DNA from: an uncultured Cellvibrio sp.
GTDB lineage: Bacteria > Pseudomonadota > Gammaproteobacteria > Pseudomonadales > Cellvibrionaceae
Length of the DNA stretch: 13,290 nt
Reading direction: 5' to 3'
Assembly: GCA_946886255.1 (NCBI GenBank)
Contig: CAMPIG010000083.1
Span: 1-13,290 of the forward strand
The notes below the pieces were generated by a model. The model ran no database searches. It was not told the DNA's origin and saw only the letters and a program-made list of their open reading frames with translations. The position numbers and the translations under genes are program-made. Below, one piece after another: positions 7,304 to 13,290 of the stretch (position 1 is its first letter; each line of letters begins with the position of its first letter).

Positions 7304-7852
7304 ATGAACATGAAATGGCATTTTACGAGAGTAACGGGGCCGCACCCTGTGCAACGGTGTGTTGTTGGCATGGTGGTGGCGTTAATGATGATGAGTGTTG
7401 AGGCTCGTCCGTTTGTTGATCAAGCTGATATTGATCTGGCGAGTCAGTCTACCTCCTTACGATTGTTCGGCAGCGAATTTGAAGCCGCAGGTGACAGGAA
7501 GCTATTTACGCGTGATCTCGCATTGGGCGAGCAATCGGCACGGGAGTTTTCATTAAAATCCTTTGTTAAATTAACGCATCAAAAACCGCCAATATATGGC
7601 AGGGATTTTTTGTTTGATTTCGATGCGTTTGAACGAGAGCTCTTTGCCAGTTTGTCATTGGTCGCTATGAGTAGCCACTCAGAGGATGCGGAGGCGGCCT
7701 GGTTAGATACTGTTACCTCGAACGTGGTCGTGGTTGAAACCACACCAAGCAGTCGCGCATCGATTCCTGCACCCACCACGCTCATGTTGGTCACTGTGGG
7801 CATATTGGGTCTCATTCTCCATCGACGTCGCACCAACTGGACCGAACACTGA
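7304..7852 (+). CDS. Small exported protein with PEP-CTERM-like C-terminal sorting signal
   Basis: The 182-residue product has no domain I recognise. The N-terminus has a signal peptide: basic residues up to R18, a hydrophobic core (VVGMVVALMMM, 20-30) and a likely cleavage after VEA (32-34). The C-terminus has the tripartite plan of PEP-CTERM proteins: IPAPTTL (154-160), a hydrophobic stretch (161-172) and HRRR (173-176), followed by six residues. The glutamate of the usual Pro-Glu-Pro is replaced by alanine. In PEP-CTERM systems this tail is cut by an exosortase in the inner membrane and the protein goes to the surface or exopolysaccharide. The middle contains an aromatic and acidic stretch (GRDFLFDFDAFERELF). 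The start is well supported by AGGAG 7 bases upstream. No exosortase gene is in the window. The sorting-signal call is by pattern and moderately sure; the function is unknown. Confidence 0.78.
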   Translation: MNMKWHFTRVTGPHPVQRCVVGMVVALMMMSVEARPFVDQADIDLASQSTSLRLFGSEFEAAGDRKLFTRDLALGEQSAREFSLKSFVKLTHQKPPIYGRDFLFDFDAFERELFASLSLVAMSSHSEDAEAAWLDTVTSNVVVVETTPSSRASIPAPTTLMLVTVGILGLILHRRRTNWTEH

Positions 7853-8238
7853 TTGGTGTTGCACGCTTATTCGTTTCCCCGACGTGTTATTCGTGGCTCT
7901 CTACAAACCTTAGTCTTCGCTTTGTAACAATTGTATTCTGCACTTGTCACTCTCTTAATGGTAATGCCAGAATAGCGCGGCGCATTTATCGAGAGTCATT
8001 TTCATCTGCGATTACCCGCTATCGTCATGAAAAAGCTTTATTTTTGAATGAGAATGTGGACAATTGCGCCCAATCCGCATAAGCCCCGACTTTGCACGAG
8101 CTTGTATCTGCACAGGCCCGTATTTGCCAGGATATTGGAACTTGGCGACGCTGTGGTGTCATTGAGGTTACCGGTATTTAACCGCGCGTCAGTCAGCTGA
8201 CGCTATTCCGTCAATCACTCAACTTAAGGATCCAATCG
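7853..8238 (+). promoter_or_regulatory. 386-bp intergenic region upstream of speA
   Basis: There is no coding sequence here that I can support. The region is unusually long for this window and should hold the speA promoter and 5' leader. I cannot fix -35 and -10 boxes. The clear structural element is the hairpin at 8186-8203, listed separately. AAGGA at 8226-8230 is the speA ribosome binding site. A short palindrome ACAATTGT lies at 7926-7933. Confidence 0.5.
8186..8203 (+). promoter_or_regulatory. Leader stem-loop 36 bp before the speA start
   Basis: GCGTCAG (8186-8192), loop TCAG, and CTGACGC (8197-8203) form a perfect 7-bp stem. No T-tract follows, so it is not an intrinsic terminator. 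The position, between the probable promoter and the ribosome binding site, would suit an mRNA leader structure or a dyad operator. The function is inferred from position only. Confidence 0.45.
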
Positions 8239-10158
8239 TTGAATAAATCCTACACTCCTCCCAACTGGACCTCACGTAAATCCGCCGAACTCTATGGCAT
8301 TGATGAATGGAGTAATGGCTATTTCGGTGTTTCCGATTCCGGTGAGGTTATTGTCAGGGTGCCGGTCAACGGTGGCGAATCGTCCATCTCGCTCATGGAG
8401 ATTACCCAAGGGTTACAGCAGCGCGGCCTGGATATGCCGGTATTACTGCGCCTCGAAAACCTTGTTGATACACGCATCAGCACATTGAATGATTCTTTCG
8501 CCGCAGCTATTCAGGCCAGCGGCTATCAAGGCCAATATCGCGGCGCCTTTCCCATCAAGGTTAACCAACAAAGTCACGTCATCGCGGAAATCGCGCGCTT
8601 TGGTGAGCGTTACCATCACGGGCTTGAGGCGGGCAGCAAGGCAGAATTGATGATCGCCTTGTCAACGCTAAAGGATCGTGAAAGCGTCATCATTTGCAAC
8701 GGTTACAAAGACGCCGAATTTATTGATCTGGGTTTGCAGGCGCGCAAACTCGGTTTTAAATGTTTCTTCGTGCTCGAGACGTTGGCGGAAGTACCTATTG
8801 TCATCGAGCGCAGTCGTGCAATGGGCGTTGATCCGTTGATTGGTGTGCGACTGAAATTATCCACCAAGGTCGAAGGCCATTGGAGTGAAGACAGCGGTGA
8901 TCGCAGCCTGTTTGGTTTGAATACCAACGAATTGGTTTCAGTGGTCGATAGTCTGCGTGAAGCGGACTTGTTGCATTGCTTCCAGTTACTGCACTTTCAT
9001 CTCGGTTCACAAATTCCCAACATCCGTAGCATTCGTGCCGGCGTCTTGGAAGCCTGTCGCTATTACATCGAATTAGTCGGTGAGGGCGCGCCTCTGGGGT
9101 ATATCGACCTGGGGGGTGGTCTGGCCATTGATTACGATGGTACCTGTAGCACCAGCGGCCACAGCCGTAACTATTCGGTGCAGGAATATTGTATTGACGT
9201 GGTGGAGGCGATTCAGGAGTCCCTCGACGAACACGACATTCCCCATCCCATTATTGTGACGGAATCCGGGCGTGCGACGGTTGCGCACACGGCCGTACTC
9301 TTGTTTAACGTCCTCGATGTCACGCATTTTGAACCGGCGCAGTTGCCCGAACATTTGCCGGAAGATTCTCATGAAATGATTGAGAACATGTGGCACTCAC
9401 TCTCGGTGATTAAACCGAACACCTTGCAGGAATGTTACAACGATGTAATTTATTATCGTGACCAGATTCGCGACCTGTTTCATCGCGGTGATATTTCCTT
9501 GCGTCATCGCGCGCTGGGCGAAAATCTTTATCTCGCCGGTCTGCAAAAAATTGCGCAGCTATTACCGCAGATGAAACGTATACCGCAGGAACTGGAAACC
9601 TTGCCGCAACAATTGGCAGATATTTACTACGGTAATTTCAGCGTGTTTCAATCCTTGCCGGATTCCTGGGCTATCGAACAGGTGTTCCCGGTGATGCCGA
9701 TTCACCGGCTACACGAAGAACCCACGCGCCAGGCCATCATTGCCGACTTAACCTGTGATTGCGACGGCAAATTAGATAAGTTTGCCGGCCCGGAAGGTGA
9801 GACCAGTACCTTGCCCTTACACGCCGTAAAAGCCGGTGAAGAATATTATCTCGGTGTGTTTTTGGTGGGTGCCTATCAGGAAACCCTCGGCGACCTGCAT
9901 AATTTATTTGGCGATACCAATGTGGCCAGCGTGCGTATCAATACGGATAACAGTATTGAGTTCGTGCACGAGCTACATGGCGATAGCATTGCGGATGTAT
10001 TGAGTTACGTGGAATACGATCCCAATGCCATGTATCAATCATTCCGCACCACTGCAGAACAAGCTGTGCGCGATGGCCGTATCAGTGTTGCTGATCGTCA
10101 GCAGATGTTGGCGGCCTTTACCGATAGCTTGCGCGGTTATACCTATTTCGAGCGTTAA
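8239..10158 (+). CDS. speA: Biosynthetic arginine decarboxylase
   Basis: This PLP enzyme decarboxylates L-arginine to agmatine, the first step of polyamine synthesis by the agmatine route. The 639-residue length fits the SpeA family (about 630-660). The N-terminal alanine-racemase-like barrel carries the PLP lysine K107 in FPIKVNQQ (104-111) and the glycine-rich phosphate-binding segment YIDLGGGLAIDYDG. The family-specific inserted helical region holds ECYNDVIYYRDQIRDLF and LRHRALGENLYLAGL. The C-terminal barrel has ADLTCDCDGKLDKF, with catalytic-region cysteine C506 and aspartate D509. The start is a TTG at 8239 with AAGGA (8226-8230) eight bases upstream; the first ATG far inside would remove the conserved N-terminus (WTSRKSAELYGIDEW). 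The gene is followed by a REP-like repeat pair and then by the two carboxyspermidine-pathway genes on the same strand. Confidence 0.97.
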   Translation: MNKSYTPPNWTSRKSAELYGIDEWSNGYFGVSDSGEVIVRVPVNGGESSISLMEITQGLQQRGLDMPVLLRLENLVDTRISTLNDSFAAAIQASGYQGQYRGAFPIKVNQQSHVIAEIARFGERYHHGLEAGSKAELMIALSTLKDRESVIICNGYKDAEFIDLGLQARKLGFKCFFVLETLAEVPIVIERSRAMGVDPLIGVRLKLSTKVEGHWSEDSGDRSLFGLNTNELVSVVDSLREADLLHCFQLLHFHLGSQIPNIRSIRAGVLEACRYYIELVGEGAPLGYIDLGGGLAIDYDGTCSTSGHSRNYSVQEYCIDVVEAIQESLDEHDIPHPIIVTESGRATVAHTAVLLFNVLDVTHFEPAQLPEHLPEDSHEMIENMWHSLSVIKPNTLQECYNDVIYYRDQIRDLFHRGDISLRHRALGENLYLAGLQKIAQLLPQMKRIPQELETLPQQLADIYYGNFSVFQSLPDSWAIEQVFPVMPIHRLHEEPTRQAIIADLTCDCDGKLDKFAGPEGETSTLPLHAVKAGEEYYLGVFLVGAYQETLGDLHNLFGDTNVASVRINTDNSIEFVHELHGDSIADVLSYVEYDPNAMYQSFRTTAEQAVRDGRISVADRQQMLAAFTDSLRGYTYFER

Positions 10159-10168
10159 TCGGATGCTT

Positions 10169-10243
10169 GTCGGATTACGCTGCGCTAACCCGACCTACTT
10201 GATGCCGATGTAGGTCGCGTTAGCTCGAAGGGCGTAACCCGAC
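10169..10243. repeat. REP-like repeat pair between speA and the dehydrogenase gene
   Basis: A forward unit (10169-10198; GTCGGATTACGCTGCGC to the tail CCTAC) is followed after 11 bases by a reverse unit (10210-10243; GTAGG to GTAACCCGAC). The two are tail to tail, so the pair can also fold into one long structure. Both units carry AACCCGAC in the outer arm, which still pairs through a G-T wobble. The pair starts 10 bases after the speA stop and probably modulates transcription or mRNA decay between speA and the downstream genes. Confidence 0.88.
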
Positions 10244-10312
10244 ATTGAATTTTCCTCAAAACAACAACGCAAAAAATTCTTGTTAATAAAGTTCCTGTCA
10301 ATGGAGAAAATG

Positions 10313-11521
10313 ATGGCAAAAGTCCTGATTATTGGTGCCGGTGGTGTCGGTGGGGTGGTGGTGCATAAATGCGCGCAACTGCCGGACGTATTTTCCGACA
10401 TAATATTGGCCAGTCGCACCGAAGAAAAATGTAAAGCCCTTGCTGCGCAATTAAGCCGGCCGATTAAGACGGCCCAAGTGGATGCAGACAATGTGCCGGA
10501 GCTTGTTGCCTTGCTCAACAAAGAAAAACCGGATCTGGTAATCAATGTGGCACTGCCATATCAGGATCTGCATATTATGGATGCCTGTCTGGAGGCCGGT
10601 ATTGATTATCTCGACACCGCAAACTACGAGCCGCCGGAGACTGCCAAATTTGAATACTCCTGGCAGTGGGATTATCAGGATAAATTCAAGAACGCCGGCT
10701 TGATGGCTTTGTTAGGTTCCGGCTTTGATCCGGGCGTAACCAATGTGTATACCGCCTACCTGAAAAAACATTACTTCGACGAGATTCATTACCTCGACAT
10801 TATTGATTGCAATGCCGGCGATCACGGTAAACCCTTCGCGACCAATTTCAATCCCGAGATTAATATCCGTGAAGTGACTGCCAAAGGACGTTACTGGGAA
10901 AACGGTGAGTGGCGTGAGACAGATCCGCTGTCGGTGAATCGTGTCTATGATTTCCCGGCAGAAATCGGCCCCAAGAAAATTTATTTGATGTACCACGAAG
11001 AGCTGGAGTCCATTGCCAAGAACTTTCCGGAGATAAAACGCGCACGCTTCTGGATGACCTTCTCCGACAATTATCTCAAACACCTGGAAGTGCTGGGCAA
11101 TGTCGGCATGACATCTATCGAGCCGGTCATGTTTGAAGGCAAGGAAATTGTTCCGCTGCAATTTCTGAAAGCGCTTCTGCCAGACCCTGCCAGCCTCGGT
11201 CCTTTAACCAAAGGTAAAACCTGCATCGGTTGTATGGCCACAGGTATCAAAGACGGCGTTGAGCGCACCATGTTTATCTACAACGTGTGCGATCACGAAG
11301 CGTGTTACGCGGAAGTAAAATCCCAGGCGATTTCCTACACCACCGGTGTGCCGGCGATGATCGGTGCCAAGATGATCTTGCAAGGCAAATGGAAACAACC
11401 CGGCGTATGGAATATGGAACAGTTTGATCCTGATCCGTTTATGGAAGACTTGAATGTTTACGGGTTGCCCTGGCAAGTGGGCGATGTATCCGCCGTTAAT
11501 ATTGATGAAATGAAAGAATAG
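10313..11521 (+). CDS. Carboxynorspermidine/carboxyspermidine dehydrogenase (saccharopine dehydrogenase family)
   Basis: The 402-residue protein belongs to the LYS1/saccharopine reductase-like family. It starts with a Rossmann nucleotide-binding motif, VLIIGAGGVGGVV (4-16, glycines at 8, 10, 11, 13, 14), then LASRTEEKCKAL, YLDTANYE and GFDPGVTNVYTAYL. In the polyamine pathway this enzyme reductively condenses aspartate beta-semialdehyde with a diamine, using NADPH: diaminopropane gives carboxynorspermidine and putrescine gives carboxyspermidine. The immediately following decarboxylase gene makes this role far more likely than lysine metabolism. The ATG at 10313 is preferred because GGAG (10303-10306) lies six bases before it. 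ATGs at 10301 and 10310 and a TTG at 10280 are alternatives. The preferred amine cannot be read from sequence, and agmatine is a further possibility given the speA context. Confidence 0.92.
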   Translation: MAKVLIIGAGGVGGVVVHKCAQLPDVFSDIILASRTEEKCKALAAQLSRPIKTAQVDADNVPELVALLNKEKPDLVINVALPYQDLHIMDACLEAGIDYLDTANYEPPETAKFEYSWQWDYQDKFKNAGLMALLGSGFDPGVTNVYTAYLKKHYFDEIHYLDIIDCNAGDHGKPFATNFNPEINIREVTAKGRYWENGEWRETDPLSVNRVYDFPAEIGPKKIYLMYHEELESIAKNFPEIKRARFWMTFSDNYLKHLEVLGNVGMTSIEPVMFEGKEIVPLQFLKALLPDPASLGPLTKGKTCIGCMATGIKDGVERTMFIYNVCDHEACYAEVKSQAISYTTGVPAMIGAKMILQGKWKQPGVWNMEQFDPDPFMEDLNVYGLPWQVGDVSAVNIDEMKE

Positions 11522-11525
11522 CGAT

Positions 11526-12689
11526 ATGCGCCAGACCTTTTCCCGCTTTGACCCCACGCGTGTCCCGTCGCCCTGTTTTGTGGTGGATATTGCTGCAGTT
11601 GAGGCGAATTTAAAAATCCTTAATCGCGTGCAAACAGAAAGTGGGGCGAAAGTGCTGGCTGCATTAAAAGCCTTTTCCTGCTGGAGTCTGGCACCGTTGT
11701 ATAAGCAATATGTATCGGGCACTTGTGCCAGTGGCTTGAATGAAGCGCGCCTTGGGCGCGAAGAGTTTGGTGGGGAGGTGCATTGCTATTCCGCTGCTTA
11801 CAAAGAAGCGGATCTGGTTGAAATTCTGCGCATTGCTGATCACGTTGTGTTTAATTCCTTTTCACAATGGCAACGTTTTAAACCATTAGCGATGGCGGCA
11901 AAAAAAGATCGACCCGAGTTACATTTCGGTATTCGTATTAACCCTGAACATTCAGAAGGTGAGGTTGCACTGTACGATCCCTGCGCGCCTTGTTCGCGTA
12001 TGGGCGTACCCTTATCGCAATTTAATGCTGATCTCCTGGATGGTATTTCCGGTTTGCATTTTCATACGCTGTGCCAACAGGATTTACCGCCGCTGCAACG
12101 TACCCTGGCTGCTGTAGAAGAAAAATTCGGTCCCTATCTGGCACAGATGGAGTGGATCAATTTCGGTGGCGGTCACCATATCAGTCGCGATGATTACCAG
12201 GTCGACGAACTGATTCAGGTGGTTAAGGATTTTTCGCGCCGTTACGATGTGCAGGTGTATCTGGAGCCGGGCGAAGCGGTGGCCATTCACAGTGGTGTGT
12301 TGGTAGCGGAAGTGCTGGATGTTTTATGGAATGGCATGCATCAGGCGATTCTCGATACGTCAGCCACTTGTCATATGCCGGATGTGCTGGAGATGCCTTA
12401 CCGCGCCGATATTCTGGGCGCCGGTATGCCGGAAGAATTTCCCTATACCTATCGCTTGGGCGGCATGACTTGTCTGGCGGGTGATGTTATAGGCGATTAC
12501 AGTTTTGCTGAGCCTCTGCATCCCGGCCAGCGGTTGATGTTTGATGACATGGCGCACTACACCATGGTAAAGACAACAACTTTTAACGGTATCAGTTTGC
12601 CGTCTATTGCCTTATGGGATTCACGCAGGAATGAACTGAATGTTATTCGCGAATTCGGCTACGAAGACTTCAAAACTCGCCTCTCCTGA
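11526..12689 (+). CDS. nspC: Carboxynorspermidine/carboxyspermidine decarboxylase
   Basis: This PLP decarboxylase removes the carboxyl group left by the dehydrogenase, yielding norspermidine or spermidine. The 387 residues fit the NspC family, a fold-type III (alanine racemase/ornithine decarboxylase) group distantly related to DAP decarboxylase. The PLP lysine is K48 in LAALKAFSCW. Other expected elements are GTCASGLNEARLG, GLHFHTLCQQ, the phosphate-binding glycines 214-216 in NFGGGHHISRDDY, LEPGEAV, LDTSATCHMPDVLEMPYR, the active-site cysteine C316 in CLAGDVIGDY, and DDMAHYTMVKTTTFNG near the C-terminus. The ATG lies only 4 bases after the dehydrogenase stop, so the two are almost certainly cotranscribed and translationally coupled. 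Whether the product is spermidine or norspermidine depends on the amine supplied. A repeat cluster follows the stop. Confidence 0.95.
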   Translation: MRQTFSRFDPTRVPSPCFVVDIAAVEANLKILNRVQTESGAKVLAALKAFSCWSLAPLYKQYVSGTCASGLNEARLGREEFGGEVHCYSAAYKEADLVEILRIADHVVFNSFSQWQRFKPLAMAAKKDRPELHFGIRINPEHSEGEVALYDPCAPCSRMGVPLSQFNADLLDGISGLHFHTLCQQDLPPLQRTLAAVEEKFGPYLAQMEWINFGGGHHISRDDYQVDELIQVVKDFSRRYDVQVYLEPGEAVAIHSGVLVAEVLDVLWNGMHQAILDTSATCHMPDVLEMPYRADILGAGMPEEFPYTYRLGGMTCLAGDVIGDYSFAEPLHPGQRLMFDDMAHYTMVKTTTFNGISLPSIALWDSRRNELNVIREFGYEDFKTRLS

Positions 12690-12703
12690 GATTTCAACGG
12701 GGG

Positions 12704-12845
12704 GTCGGAAAACGCCTCCGGCTAATCCGACATCGATCCGCCATTTCAATATTTATCATTAAACGAACGCATTGTCGGATTACGCCTTTGGCTAATTCGA
12801 CCTACAATGGCCGCCGTAGGTCGGATTAGCGTAGCGTAATCCGAC
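12704..12845. repeat. REP-like repeat cluster (three units) between convergent genes
   Basis: A degenerate forward unit lies at 12704-12731 (GTCGGAA to GGCTAATCCGAC, no tail). A good forward unit follows at 12774-12805 (GTCGGATTACGCC to the tail CCTAC). After 10 bases comes a near-consensus reverse unit at 12816-12845 (GTAGGTCGGATTAGCG to GCGTAATCCGAC). The tail-to-tail spacing is nearly the same as in the pair at 10169-10243. The cluster begins 14 bases after the nspC stop and ends 14 bases before the stop of the convergent gene, so it may serve as a transcript end or mRNA stabiliser for both. Confidence 0.9.
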
Positions 12846-12859
12846 AACCTCCTTTTAAA

Positions 12860-13290
12860 TTACTCATCACTTTCCGTTTCCGACTCCTCATTTTGAATCT
12901 TCGTCAAATCCAGAAATAATTCCTTACGGTTTAACGGTGTCGCTTTAGGCAAAAACGGATTATCAATCCGGAACGCGCGGCGCTTGCTCAAATTGGCTTT
13001 AGTCAAAGCTTCTTTGACTTCCGGACTGTTAAAGAAATAACGATCAAAGGTGCCGTCAGCAATAGCCGCTTCCAGACCATTTTCCAGGTCTTTTGCCAAT
13101 TCCGGATCTTGCGGGCTAACAAAAAAATACGTGGGCAGGGGATAAATAATGACAAGATTTTTTTCGACGGTTAATGGCAGTTCAGGAAAGGCAGACAATT
13201 CCGTCCAGACTTCATTGGCGCCGCGCGGAAAAGCATCGAAGCGACCACCGTCGAGCATGTAATACAAACTGGGTTTCTTGGTGGCTTTTA
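12860..13290 (-). CDS. Periplasmic substrate-binding protein, family 3 type (partial, N-terminus outside window)
   Basis: The reading frame enters from the right edge and ends at TAA 12862-12860, giving the last 142 residues. The stretch LYYMLDGGRFDAFPRGANEVW, then LTVEKNLVIIYPLPTYFFVS, LAKDLENGLEAAIADGTFDRYFF and the ending RRAFRIDNPFLPKATPL match the C-terminal lobe of amino-acid-type solute-binding proteins, as seen in many orphan transporter-like proteins of marine and soil gammaproteobacteria. The C-terminal tail is strongly acidic (NEESETESDE). The true start, the signal peptide and any ABC partners are outside the window, so the ligand is unknown and a role other than transport is possible. 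It is convergent with the polyamine genes, which gives no evidence that it binds polyamines. Confidence 0.75.
   Translation of the reverse strand, partial: KATKKPSLYYMLDGGRFDAFPRGANEVWTELSAFPELPLTVEKNLVIIYPLPTYFFVSPQDPELAKDLENGLEAAIADGTFDRYFFNSPEVKEALTKANLSKRRAFRIDNPFLPKATPLNRKELFLDLTKIQNEESETESDE

Noticed and set aside
10280..10312. TTG at 10280 as the start of the dehydrogenase gene
   Set aside because: The Rossmann motif normally lies within a few residues of the start, and GGAG is correctly spaced for the ATG at 10313.
12704..12845. CRISPR array
   Set aside because: The repeats alternate orientation, are palindromic and vary in sequence, and spacing is irregular; there are no uniform spacers or cas genes.

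Overview
The window looks like chromosomal DNA of a free-living gammaproteobacterium of moderate GC content. The tentative placement is Cellvibrionaceae or a close relative, judged from the gene set and protein style rather than from any database search. It is ordinary metabolic and housekeeping sequence. I see no phage, insertion sequence, tRNA, rRNA or CRISPR array. Its distinctive content is a family of short palindromic repeats scattered between genes and a compact arginine-to-polyamine gene group.

Left part (1-3959). A MocR-type regulator (minus strand, cut by the window edge) is divergent from a PhzF-family gene, and the gap between them holds a 10-bp inverted repeat that may be the operator. 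A palindromic repeat separates the PhzF gene from a convergent DUF72 gene and supplies the last codons and stop of the DUF72 gene. A second repeat cluster lies upstream of purU (formyltetrahydrofolate deformylase).

Middle (4000-8238). Ribonuclease Z (minus strand) is divergent from a small DUF6164-type membrane-anchored protein. A NorM-like MATE exporter follows, then a small secreted protein with a PEP-CTERM-like C-terminal sorting signal. A 386-bp gap with a strong 7-bp hairpin precedes speA.

Right part (8239-13290). speA (arginine decarboxylase, TTG start) is followed by a palindromic repeat pair, then by carboxy(nor)spermidine dehydrogenase and decarboxylase genes 4 bp apart. Together they suggest S-adenosylmethionine-independent spermidine synthesis: arginine to agmatine, then aminopropyl transfer using aspartate semialdehyde and decarboxylation. 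No agmatinase or agmatine deiminase gene is in the window, so it is open whether the dehydrogenase acts on putrescine or directly on agmatine. A further repeat cluster sits between the decarboxylase gene and a convergent, incomplete periplasmic substrate-binding protein gene.
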